Position numbers and translations under genes: made by a program
Shown here: one piece after another, positions 29,122 to 37,029 of the stretch
How positions within the stretch are numbered: the first letter of the stretch is position 1
Layout of the letters: the number at the start of each line of letters is the position of its first letter
Assembly: GCA_021295875.1 (NCBI GenBank)
Contig: JAGWBN010000002.1
Span: 1-37,842, forward strand
Source of the DNA: Pseudomonadales bacterium
Lineage (GTDB): Bacteria > Pseudomonadota > Gammaproteobacteria > Pseudomonadales > Azotimanducaceae
Length of the DNA stretch: 37,842 nucleotides
Direction of reading: 5' to 3'
Notes under the pieces: model-generated
What the model saw: the letters and a program-made list of their open reading frames with translations, nothing else
The model's database searches: none
What the model was told of the DNA's origin: nothing

Positions 29122-29141
29122 GCGGCACATCCCTGTGCCGC
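29122..29141. terminator. Hairpin after the acyl-CoA ligase gene
   Basis: GCGGCAC-ATCCCT-GTGCCGC is a perfect 7-bp stem starting 1 base after the ligase stop codon on the minus strand. It shares the loop ATCCCT, in the same orientation, with the hairpin at 29026. No strong T-run follows on the minus strand. Confidence 0.5.
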
Positions 29142-29142
29142 G

Positions 29143-30798
29143 CTAGTGTGCCTGGCGAAGATCAGGCAGCTTGTAGCCCGCCGCAGCGAGTTCGGCGCGG
29201 ACGGCCTTCTTGTCCATCTTGCCCGTCGACGTCAGTGGGATCGTCTCGACGAACAGCACGTCGTCTGGAAATTGCCATTTGGCGAACCGCTCTGAACAGT
29301 GTTCGAGCACCTCCCTCCCACCGAGCGCGGCTCCTTGTTCGAGAACGACGAGGGCCACCGGGCGTTCGTCCCACTTGGGATGCGGTTGAGCCACGACGCA
29401 GGCCTGGGCAACCCCGGCGAGGGACAGGATGTGGTTTTCGAGGTCCACCGAGGAGATCCACTCGCCGCCGGATCTCACCAGGTCCTTCGACCGATCCGCG
29501 AGCACGAGGCACTGCCGGTCGTCGATCCTGCCGACATCGCCCGTGACGAGCCAATCGCCGTGGAACTTCGCCGGCTGCGGGTCCCGGTAGTACGCCGCGC
29601 ACACCCAGGGGCCCCGGACCAGGACTTCGCCCGTCTGTTGGCCGTCGTGGGGCAAAGGCCCGAAGTTCCCGTCGACGACTTCGAGTTCCAATCCGGGCAA
29701 CGCCTGGCCCGCCTTGGCGACCTCCGTCAGGTAGTCGTCCGGGGCGGTACCGGACGGCGATCCGGAGGGACTCCGCAGGCGGCGCGAGAACGTGGCCAAC
29801 GGGCTCGTCTCCGTCATGCCCCACTCCTGGATCATCTCCACGCCAAGCGCCTCCCAGTACCAGCGGGCAAGCGTCGGCGGCACGGCCGAACCGCCGCTGA
29901 CGATTCGGGAGAGTGTCGAGAGATCGTAGGCATCGGGTCGGGCCGCGCACACGGTTCGCACGCCTTGCCAGATGGTCGGGACGCCGGTCGCCAGGGTGAC
30001 TTCCTCGTCCTCCATCAGGCGGACAAGCCGTTCCGGATCGGTATGGCGGTGGGGCATGACCTGCTTGCAGCCAAGCATCAGCGCGGCCCAGGGCATACCC
30101 CACCCCATCACGTGGAACATCGGCACCACGCCGAACACCGCATCGGTCGCGGAGAGGCTCATGGCGTCCGTCATGCACATGGCCATGGTGTGCAGGTACT
30201 GGGACCGGTGCTCGTACTCCACGCCCTTCGGACGCCCGGTCGTGCCGCTCGTATAGCAGAGCGCGAGCGGCGCGTTCTCGTCCAGGGACGGCCAGGCGAA
30301 GCGATCGGGCCAGGGGGCGATGAAGTCCTCGTAGTCGACCGCACCGGGCAGCGAGGTGGACCAGTTCTCGAATCCCTCCTCCACCGCCACCACGACCTTT
30401 TCCACGGTAGGCAAACGCCCCGCCAACGGTTCGAGCCGCCCCAGCAGGTCCGCATCGGCGATGATCAGCCTGCTCTGCGCGTGATTGACGATGTAGTCGA
30501 GATCGCCACCGGGCAAACGCACGTTGAGGTTGTGGAGCACGGCGCCCATGCCCGCGATGGCGCAATACGCCTCGAGGTGGCGCGAGCCGTTCCACATGAA
30601 CACGGCGACCCGGTCGCCGATGCCCACCCCGGCATCGCGCAGCGCGTGGGCGAGGCGGTGCGCCCGCTCAAGCGTGTCCCGGTTGGTCTGCCGACGCGTT
30701 CCCGTCGCGGTCGCCGTCACCACCTCGGTATCCGGTGATACCGCCGCGCCACGCTCGATCAGGCGCGTCATCGACAACGGGGTGCGCTGCATTCCCAT
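29143..30798 (-). CDS. Medium/long-chain fatty-acyl-CoA ligase (AMP-binding)
   Basis: Activates a carboxylic acid with ATP and CoA through an acyl-adenylate. 551 residues. The P-loop YTSGTTGRPKG is at 182-192, followed by VVPMFHVMGWGMPW, the adenylate-forming motif QEWGMTETSP, the hinge TGDVGRIDDRQCLVLADRSKDLVRSGGEW, and the C-terminal catalytic Lys in TSTGKMDKK. The pattern fits AlkK-like medium-chain or long-chain ligases; the true acyl substrate cannot be told. The ATG at 30798 has no clear Shine-Dalgarno sequence, and an in-frame ATG follows two codons later. A 113-base gap separates it from the esterase gene upstream. Confidence 0.9.
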   Translation of the reverse strand: MGMQRTPLSMTRLIERGAAVSPDTEVVTATATGTRRQTNRDTLERAHRLAHALRDAGVGIGDRVAVFMWNGSRHLEAYCAIAGMGAVLHNLNVRLPGGDLDYIVNHAQSRLIIADADLLGRLEPLAGRLPTVEKVVVAVEEGFENWSTSLPGAVDYEDFIAPWPDRFAWPSLDENAPLALCYTSGTTGRPKGVEYEHRSQYLHTMAMCMTDAMSLSATDAVFGVVPMFHVMGWGMPWAALMLGCKQVMPHRHTDPERLVRLMEDEEVTLATGVPTIWQGVRTVCAARPDAYDLSTLSRIVSGGSAVPPTLARWYWEALGVEMIQEWGMTETSPLATFSRRLRSPSGSPSGTAPDDYLTEVAKAGQALPGLELEVVDGNFGPLPHDGQQTGEVLVRGPWVCAAYYRDPQPAKFHGDWLVTGDVGRIDDRQCLVLADRSKDLVRSGGEWISSVDLENHILSLAGVAQACVVAQPHPKWDERPVALVVLEQGAALGGREVLEHCSERFAKWQFPDDVLFVETIPLTSTGKMDKKAVRAELAAAGYKLPDLRQAH

Positions 30799-30869
30799 GA
30801 CTACGGCGTTGAGCCCATCAGTCTGGGGTGTTCAACAACGTCAGCCGACGGTCCGGAGGACTCCAGGGC

Positions 30870-30887
30870 ACCCGCCTCGCCGCGGGT
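30870..30887 (-). terminator. Weak hairpin between esterase and ligase genes
   Basis: ACCCGC-N6-GCGGGT, a 6-bp GC stem about 25 bases after the esterase stop, without a T-run. The rest of the 113-base gap shows nothing recognisable. Confidence 0.25.
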
Positions 30888-30911
30888 CTCGTCGTGAGGG
30901 TGCAGCAGCAA

Positions 30912-32156
30912 TCAGTCCGTCTTCGTCGCCCGGTCTCGGCGTCTGCCCTTCATGGAATAGTCGACAACGGTCTTGACGTTGCTCGTCACCGCTCCCTCGA
31001 AGGTGTTACCCGTCACGATCGCCCAGGCGGTCATTTCGCCCGTCCACTCGATGCCCTTGCCGTTGCCGTCGTCCTTCCAGGCCCACGGGGATTTGGGCTC
31101 GACGTACTCGTAGGTCAGGATGTCGTCCTCGAAGCTGACGGCGGTGACCTCGATCTCGTCCCCCGCCTCGTCCTTGAGCGCGGCGACGAGTCCGCTCCCC
31201 TCCTCCTCCGCCAGCGTCAACACGCCGTGGCGATCCTTGCCGAGTACGTTGGCCACGACATCCCATTCACCGACCACGGTGTCGAGGGACGGCGCGACGC
31301 CCGCACCCTTGACGCCGGGATAGTCCCGCCAGAGCCAGCGCATCGTGTCGGGAAAGATCGCACCGCCGTGGACCAGGTCGTGGCCGCCGACACCCATTTC
31401 GACGCGATGGTCGTAGCGGGCGAACATCAGCGCGGCGCCCATGCTGAGATTCGCCAGCGTCCAGCTTCCTTCCGTGAGGTTGAGGTCGTTCCTACCACCC
31501 TGGATGAACACGCGGATCGGTTTCGGGTTCCCGCGGGTCTTGCGGATGAGATAGGGATACTCGGAACCGCCGCGCAGCCGCGTGTAGCTACCCACGTGGC
31601 TGACGACCTTGCTGAAGGCGTCCGGACGTTCCCAGGCTGCGGTGAAGGCGGCGAGCCCGCCGTCGCTCATGCCGCAGATCGCGCGTCCCGCCGCGTGGTC
31701 AACCAGGTTGTGGGTCTTGCCGACCTGCGGGAGGATTTCCTCCAGCACGAAGCGCGCATAGGTGTCGTCCAGCGGAACGTATTGCGTGCTGCGCTGGTCC
31801 CAGGTTTCTTCCCGCTGGCCCGGGTTGATGAAGACACCGACCGTAACGGGCATCTCGCCCTTGTGAATGAGGTTGTCGAAGACGGTCGGTGCCCTCACCG
31901 GCCCTTCGAGGCTGACGTAGCCCTGGCCGTCCTGGAACACCATCACCGCCGCAGGCTCGGCGTCGGTGTACTGGGCCGGGACATAGACCCAATAATCGTG
32001 CGTCGCCTCGGGATAGATGCGACTCTCATCCCAGAGGTGTTTCGTCACGGTGCCCTTGGGGACACCTTCCTGGGGTTGTGAATCAACGCCTAGCATGTAC
32101 TCAGCTCCGCTTGCCACGGTCGCGAAGACCATGGATACGACCAACAAAATCCGCAT
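30912..32156 (-). CDS. Secreted esterase (PF00756, enterochelin-esterase-like) with extra C-terminal domain
   Basis: 414 residues. Signal peptide MRILLVVSMVFATVASGA. An alpha/beta-hydrolase domain covers about 35-285: HDYWVYVPAQY, VMVFQDGQGYV, and the nucleophile elbow CGMSDGG with Ser164. Asp224 in GGRNDLN and His259 in GVGGHD are plausible triad partners. This order fits the enterochelin esterase/S-formylglutathione-hydrolase-like family. Residues about 290-395 form a separate beta-rich domain (VVGEWDVVANVLGKDRHGVLTL and GEMTAWAIVTGNTFEGAV) of the lipocalin-like kind often appended to secreted hydrolases. Its ATG lies 28 bases downstream of the der gene's stop. The substrate is unknown. Confidence 0.85.
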   Translation of the reverse strand: MRILLVVSMVFATVASGAEYMLGVDSQPQEGVPKGTVTKHLWDESRIYPEATHDYWVYVPAQYTDAEPAAVMVFQDGQGYVSLEGPVRAPTVFDNLIHKGEMPVTVGVFINPGQREETWDQRSTQYVPLDDTYARFVLEEILPQVGKTHNLVDHAAGRAICGMSDGGLAAFTAAWERPDAFSKVVSHVGSYTRLRGGSEYPYLIRKTRGNPKPIRVFIQGGRNDLNLTEGSWTLANLSMGAALMFARYDHRVEMGVGGHDLVHGGAIFPDTMRWLWRDYPGVKGAGVAPSLDTVVGEWDVVANVLGKDRHGVLTLAEEEGSGLVAALKDEAGDEIEVTAVSFEDDILTYEYVEPKSPWAWKDDGNGKGIEWTGEMTAWAIVTGNTFEGAVTSNVKTVVDYSMKGRRRDRATKTD

Positions 32157-32184
32157 CTCTCTTCCGCCTTCTCAGTTTAATCAC

Positions 32185-33618
32185 TCAAGACGTATGCCGG
32201 ATGACGCGTTGCCGGCGTTTGAGTTGACGTCGGGTGAGTGGATTGCGGCGCCCGGCGAAGGGATTTTCGGTGGTTCGCAACTCGATGCGGACCGGGACGC
32301 CCGTCAACCGGAACTCGTCGCGGAAGCGATTGGCGAGATAGCGCCGATAGCTCGCCGGCAGCGCTTCGGTGCGGGTGCCGTGGACGACGACGGATGGCGG
32401 ATGACTTCCACCCTTGTGCGCGTAGCGGAGCTTGATCGGCCGGGCACCGACAGACGGCGGGGGTTGGTCGCGGACGGCTTCGGCGAGCACGCGGTTGACG
32501 TCGGAAGTCGCGACGTCGAAACCGCCGGCACGATGGATGTCGTCGACAATCCCGAACAGCGCCTTGACTCCCCTGCCGGTCAAGCCCGAGAGGTGGCGCA
32601 CGGGGATCCACGGCGCGAACGACAGGCGTCGTTCCACCACCGCCTTCGCCCGCCGACGCCCCGCCGAGTCAACGGCGTCCCACTTGTTGACGGCAAGCAC
32701 CACGCCTGCCCCCGATTCGACGGCGTACTCGAGGATGTGCAGATCCTGATCGACGATGCCTTCGAAGCCATCGACCACGAGAATCGCCACCTCGGCCCGG
32801 TCGAGGGCCGCGAGGGTCTTGACAATGGAGAACTTCTCGATGGCCCGTTGAACTCCCCGACCGGCGTCCACCCTGCCCTTGCGCCGCACCCCGGCGGTGT
32901 CGATCAGCAGGTACTTGCCGAACGGAATGTCGATCGCGTCCCGCGTCGTGCCGGGTCGATCATGCACCACTTGGCGCTCGGCACCCACCAGGCGATTCGC
33001 CAAGGTCGACTTGCCGACGTTGGGACGGCCCACGATGGCGACGGGAACGCCGCGCGGTTCCTCGGCACGGTCCTCCGCCGCCGGCAGACGCGCCACCAGA
33101 TCCTCCGCGAGGGCGGCGATGCCACGACCATGAGCGGCGGAGACGCCGTATGCCTCCGCGAAGCCGAGCGCCGCGAATTCGTGGACGACGTCCGCGGGAG
33201 CACCGTCGACCTTGTTGACGGCGACCACCACGCTCATGTCGTGGCGGCGCAGGTGGCGGGCGATCTCTCGATCCCCTTCGGTCAGTCCATCCCGTGCATC
33301 GGTCACCAGCACCGCCAAGTCCGCCTCGGCGAGGGCGATGTCCACCTGCGTCGCCATCTGCTCGAAGACGCTGCCGCGCTCGTCCATAAGGCCTCCGGTG
33401 TCGATCAGCGTCACCACCCGCTCGGCAACCGTCGCCTGTCCGTAGTGGCGATCACGGGTCAGGCCGGGTTGGTTCGCCACAAGAGCGTCCCGCCGCCGGC
33501 AGAGACGGTTGAACAGTGTCGACTTGCCGACGTTCGGCCGTCCAACCAAGGCAATCACGCCCGACGTGGCCGGTCGCGCGGATCGTGCGGAGGGCGATGA
33601 GGACGGGCTGTTTTCCAT
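32185..33618 (-). CDS. der: Ribosome assembly GTPase Der (EngA)
   Basis: Double-GTPase for 50S subunit maturation. 477 residues (E. coli 490). The first G domain has GRPNVGKS at 26-33, DTGG and NKVD. The second repeats GRPNVGKST near 197-205, with DTAGVRRKG and NKWD. The C-terminal KH-like domain includes PIKLRYAHKGGSHPPSVVVH, followed by a basic tail (RRNPLTRRQLKRRQRVIRH). The first 19 residues are a Ser/Ala-rich extension. It is the last gene of the rodZ-hisS-yfgM-bamB-der block, 65 bases after bamB. Confidence 0.97.
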   Translation of the reverse strand: MENSPSSSPSARSARPATSGVIALVGRPNVGKSTLFNRLCRRRDALVANQPGLTRDRHYGQATVAERVVTLIDTGGLMDERGSVFEQMATQVDIALAEADLAVLVTDARDGLTEGDREIARHLRRHDMSVVVAVNKVDGAPADVVHEFAALGFAEAYGVSAAHGRGIAALAEDLVARLPAAEDRAEEPRGVPVAIVGRPNVGKSTLANRLVGAERQVVHDRPGTTRDAIDIPFGKYLLIDTAGVRRKGRVDAGRGVQRAIEKFSIVKTLAALDRAEVAILVVDGFEGIVDQDLHILEYAVESGAGVVLAVNKWDAVDSAGRRRAKAVVERRLSFAPWIPVRHLSGLTGRGVKALFGIVDDIHRAGGFDVATSDVNRVLAEAVRDQPPPSVGARPIKLRYAHKGGSHPPSVVVHGTRTEALPASYRRYLANRFRDEFRLTGVPVRIELRTTENPFAGRRNPLTRRQLKRRQRVIRHTS

Positions 33619-33632
33619 CGGGTCGTGTCGCG

Positions 33633-33651
33633 CCGACCCGCATCGGGTCGG
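33633..33651. terminator. Hairpin in the bamB-der gap
   Basis: CCGACCCG-cat-CGGGTCGG, a perfect 8-bp stem with a 3-base loop, 15 bases upstream of the der start codon. CATCGGGTCG occurs twice here (33616 and 33641), the first copy containing the der ATG. No T-run, so attenuation or RNA processing is as likely as termination. A second stem, GGGTTAG/CTAACCC (33665-33690), includes the bamB stop codon. Confidence 0.4.
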
Positions 33652-33683
33652 GCGCGGGCGATCAGGGTTAGGACCACGTAGAT

Positions 33684-34919
33684 CTAACCCCGGCGCCTGA
33701 TCTCCATCGCTTCGAGCGTGCCGTTGTTGCCCAGGACATAGACGATGCTGTCGGCCTCGATCATCCGCGTACGCAGGCCGCTGCCGAGTTTGCGGCGGGC
33801 GACGAAGCGTCCGTCGCTTTGCGCAAGTACGTGCAGATATCCTTCCTCGTCACCGACGAGGACGTAGTTGCCGAATGCCACGGGGCTCGTGAGCTTGCGG
33901 TTCTTCAACGCCTCCTGGGTCCAGGCCACGGTGGCGGAGCCCTGCTGTACGGCGGTGACGATGTCGTCGTCGGAGACGAAGTACACCTGGCCATAGCCGG
34001 CGGCAAGATCCAGGAACGACGACGCCGGCATCTCCCACAGAAGGTTGCCGTCCTGGACGCGCAATGCCTTCAACCGGCCCTGGTAGCTGACCGCGTACAA
34101 CGCCCCGCGTTCGGCCACCAGGAGAGGTGTGCCATCGACGTCCACCAGGCGTTCCAATTCAGTACGCCCCTCGGGAAGCATGACGCGGTGCTCCCAAATG
34201 GGCGCGCCGGTCTCGGTTACCACCGCCTTGATGCTGCCGTCGCCGAAACCGGCGAATACCAGACCGGGCCCGATCACGGGCGTGGCCGTGCCGCGCAGCG
34301 TCAATAGCGGCACCTGGTTGTCGAACGCCCACCGCGTCGAGCCGTCATCCGCCTCCAGCGCGACCAAGCGTCCGTCGCTGGTCTGGGCCATGACCACGCC
34401 ATCGCCACCGACAGGCGCGGACAGCACCTCGCTCGACATCTTCCTGCGCCACAATTCGGAACCGTCGGCGGCGTCGAGGGCAATCACCTCGCCACGCATT
34501 GTGCCGAGCAGAACCGTACCCTCGCCCGCACCGACACCGCCGGTCACGAACGACGGATCCCGACGATCCCAGAACCGGTAGAACGGGATTCCGTCGGGTT
34601 TGCCAACGGAAGCGGACCAGACGCTTGTGCCGCTGAAGCGATCAAAGGCGACGACGCGACCATAGCCGTCGGCGGCGAATACGCGATCCGCGATGACGGT
34701 TGGCACGAGACGCAGGGACTTTCGACCAAGGCCCCGCCCGACCTTGCTTCGCCATTGCAGATCGATGACGGCTTCCGCCTCGAAGTCCTCCAAGGGCGTC
34801 GGTTGACCTTCCTTCGAATCGTCCGCCGGCTCGTCAACGAAGGGCAGGAACGAGAAGAAGCTGCAACCACCGAGAGACACGGCGGCGGCCGCAGCCAGCA
34901 ATCGAGTAGTGCGCATCAT
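33684..34919 (-). CDS. bamB: Outer-membrane assembly lipoprotein BamB
   Basis: Component of the BAM complex that inserts beta-barrel proteins. 411 residues (E. coli 392). A lipoprotein signal ends in LGGC with lipidated Cys19. An eight-bladed PQQ-like propeller follows, with repeated blade motifs such as GRVVAFDRFSGTSVWSASVG, GEVIALDAADGSELWRRKMS, GRLVALEADDGSTRWAFDNQ and GRLKALRVQDGNLLWEMPAS. The ATG at 34919 overlaps the yfgM stop (ATGA), which decides the start; the longer open frame upstream runs antisense to nothing known and is not coding. Confidence 0.96.
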   Translation of the reverse strand: MMRTTRLLAAAAAVSLGGCSFFSFLPFVDEPADDSKEGQPTPLEDFEAEAVIDLQWRSKVGRGLGRKSLRLVPTVIADRVFAADGYGRVVAFDRFSGTSVWSASVGKPDGIPFYRFWDRRDPSFVTGGVGAGEGTVLLGTMRGEVIALDAADGSELWRRKMSSEVLSAPVGGDGVVMAQTSDGRLVALEADDGSTRWAFDNQVPLLTLRGTATPVIGPGLVFAGFGDGSIKAVVTETGAPIWEHRVMLPEGRTELERLVDVDGTPLLVAERGALYAVSYQGRLKALRVQDGNLLWEMPASSFLDLAAGYGQVYFVSDDDIVTAVQQGSATVAWTQEALKNRKLTSPVAFGNYVLVGDEEGYLHVLAQSDGRFVARRKLGSGLRTRMIEADSIVYVLGNNGTLEAMEIRRRG

Positions 34920-35710
34920 GGTTCCGCCTCGGGTTCGCTCGAATCGTCGACCGGTTCCGCCGCCGGGGTGCTCGCGCTGGCGTTGCCGTGGTCGGCATCC
35001 GATGCGCCGGCCTCGACGCCCGCCTGTGTCGAGGCAGCCGGATCGTCGGGCGCGCCATCGGACTCCTCGGGTGGCGGGTCCGTCAGGCTGGCAAGCTTGA
35101 GTTGCATGAACTCGATACCGAGCACACCATCCGGCCCGTCGCCCCGCGCGGCATCGATGGCGGCCTGGTAGGCGTCGCGGGCACGTGCCATGTCGCCCCG
35201 GGCGAAGAAGACGTCTCCGGACAACTCGGCCACGTGGGCCTCGAATCCCGGACTGCGGACCATCGCCAACTGGGCCTCGCTGTCCTCGAGCCGGTTGAGC
35301 TGGTAGAGCAACTTCGCGACCCGGAGCCTGGCGACGTCCCGAACCGGTCCGTCCTCCGCCAGGTCGACCGCCCGTTCGAGCAGCGCCAACGCCTCCTCCC
35401 AGTCCGATTCCTCCACCTGGTCGGCGGCGCGGTAGAGCAGCGTGAAGACATGGTAGGTGCTGCCCTCGAACTCGGTGTCGATAATCGCCAACGGCTCGTC
35501 GGTCGGCGTGGCTTCGCGACGGGCGGCGACAAAGGCCGCGTAGGCGTCCGAGGCCATATCGGCACGTTCGGCCCGATATTCCTGGTAGTAGCGCCAGCCC
35601 ACAACGGCGCCGACCGCCAGCACGAGACCGATCACCAGTGATGTGCCGTTCTGCTCCCACCAGCGTTTGAGCCGTTCCGCCTGTTCATCGTCCGTGAGGT
35701 AGTCCGCCAT
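34916..35710 (-). CDS. yfgM: YfgM-like membrane-anchored TPR protein
   Basis: 264 residues. A short cytoplasmic N-terminus (MADYLTDDEQAERLKRWWEQ) precedes one membrane helix at about 22-42. The periplasmic tetratricopeptide-like domain (TPR_21) contains EESDWEEALALLERAVDLAE and FFARGDMARARDAYQAAID. The C-terminal 50 residues are an acidic, Ala/Ser/Pro-rich tail not found in E. coli YfgM (206 residues). YfgM is an ancillary SecYEG/PpiD-associated factor. The gene overlaps bamB by ATGA and follows hisS after 7 bases, as in other gammaproteobacteria. Confidence 0.93.
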   Translation of the reverse strand: MADYLTDDEQAERLKRWWEQNGTSLVIGLVLAVGAVVGWRYYQEYRAERADMASDAYAAFVAARREATPTDEPLAIIDTEFEGSTYHVFTLLYRAADQVEESDWEEALALLERAVDLAEDGPVRDVARLRVAKLLYQLNRLEDSEAQLAMVRSPGFEAHVAELSGDVFFARGDMARARDAYQAAIDAARGDGPDGVLGIEFMQLKLASLTDPPPEESDGAPDDPAASTQAGVEAGASDADHGNASASTPAAEPVDDSSEPEAEP

Positions 35711-35717
35711 GCTTCGC

Positions 35718-36989
35718 CTAATCTCCAGCCGTGTGTGGTGACGCTTCGAGCTGTGCGACCAGCTCCTCGACGTCCACCAGGGTCTGCTCCGACTGTTCGC
35801 GCAGAGCCTTCAACGAGACGCGATTTTCGGCCACTTCGTCATCGCCCACAATAACCGCCCAGCGGGCGCCGCTGCGGTCGGCTTCCCTTAGCTGGCTGCG
35901 GAGTCCCCCGGGACCCGCATGTTGGACCACGCGCTGACGGGTTTGTTCCCGGATTTGCTCCGCCACCTGTGCGGCCCACGGCCCGTGGGGACCGGTCACG
36001 GCCACGTACACGTCAACATCGGCGTAGCGACGCTCCACCAGCGCCTCGTGCAGCAGCACGACCCGGTCGAGTCCCATGCCGAAGCCCGCGCCGGGGACCG
36101 ACCGACCGCCAAGGCGTTCGACTAGGCCGTCGTAGCGTCCGCCCGAACACACCGCATCCTGGGCGCCGAGGTCGCGGGTCACCCACTCGAAGACGACGTC
36201 GGTGTAGTAGTCGAGACCGCGGACGAGGCGCGGGTTGACCCGATGGCCGACCCCCGCCGCGTCGAGCTGGCGGCGCAGCGCGTCGAAGCGTTCGCGTGCA
36301 CCCTCGTCAAGGTAGTCCGCGAGATCCGGTCCCGCAGCCACGATATCGCGCGTGGTCGCCACTTTGCTGTCGAGGATGCGCAGCGGATTGGTGACCAGGC
36401 GTCGGCGGCTGTCGGCGTCCAACTCGTCCAGGCGCGGGGTCAGGTAGTCCACCAGCGCCTGCCGGTAGCGGGTCCTCGATTCGCCGGAGCCGAGGGTGTT
36501 GATCTCCAGCGAGACCGCACCCTCCACGCCCAGTTCGTTGAATACGCGGGCCAGCATGACCAGGATTTCGGCGTCCACTTCCGGCCCGGGAATGCCGAAC
36601 ACCTCCGCACCGATCTGGGTGTGTTCCCGCATGCGGCCCTTCTGCGGACGTTCGTAGCGGAACATCGAGCCGTGGTACCAGAGCCGCTGCGTCCGGTTGT
36701 GCAGCAGGCCGTTCTCGATGCAGGCCCTGACACAGCTCGCGGTGCCTTCCGGCCGGAGCGAGAGCGACTTGCCCTTGCGGTCGTCGAAGGTGTACATCTC
36801 CTTCTCGATCAGGTCGGTGGCCTCGCCCACGCCGCGGCTGAAGACCTCGGTGGCCTCCAGGAGCGGCAGGCGGATTTGCCGATACCCATAGCGGCCGAGC
36901 ACGTCGATGACCACGCCCTCGACCTCCAGCCAGCGCGCCGTGTCGTCCGGCAGGATGTCGCGCATGCCGCGTACACGCTGATACTTCAC
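35718..36989 (-). CDS. hisS: Histidyl-tRNA synthetase
   Basis: Charges tRNA-His. 423 residues (E. coli 424). Class II motifs are visible: motif 1 region VLGRYGYRQIRLPLLEATEVF, motif 2 FRYERPQKGRMREHTQIGAE, the His-specific LVRGLDYYTDVVFEW, and motif 3 with GAGFGMGLDRVVLL. The anticodon-binding domain ends the protein. The start is a GTG at 36989, with GGGAG 6 bases upstream. It is 40 bases after rodZ; ispG, which separates the two in E. coli, is absent. Confidence 0.97.
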   Translation of the reverse strand: MKYQRVRGMRDILPDDTARWLEVEGVVIDVLGRYGYRQIRLPLLEATEVFSRGVGEATDLIEKEMYTFDDRKGKSLSLRPEGTASCVRACIENGLLHNRTQRLWYHGSMFRYERPQKGRMREHTQIGAEVFGIPGPEVDAEILVMLARVFNELGVEGAVSLEINTLGSGESRTRYRQALVDYLTPRLDELDADSRRRLVTNPLRILDSKVATTRDIVAAGPDLADYLDEGARERFDALRRQLDAAGVGHRVNPRLVRGLDYYTDVVFEWVTRDLGAQDAVCSGGRYDGLVERLGGRSVPGAGFGMGLDRVVLLHEALVERRYADVDVYVAVTGPHGPWAAQVAEQIREQTRQRVVQHAGPGGLRSQLREADRSGARWAVIVGDDEVAENRVSLKALREQSEQTLVDVEELVAQLEASPHTAGD

Positions 36990-37029
36990 CTCGAACTCCC
37001 GCAGCGATGATTCACGAGATCCCGCATTG

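Noticed and set aside
34920-35660. Upstream extension of bamB to 35660
   Set aside because: It overlaps yfgM in another frame. A lipoprotein signal and ATGA overlap place the start at 34919.
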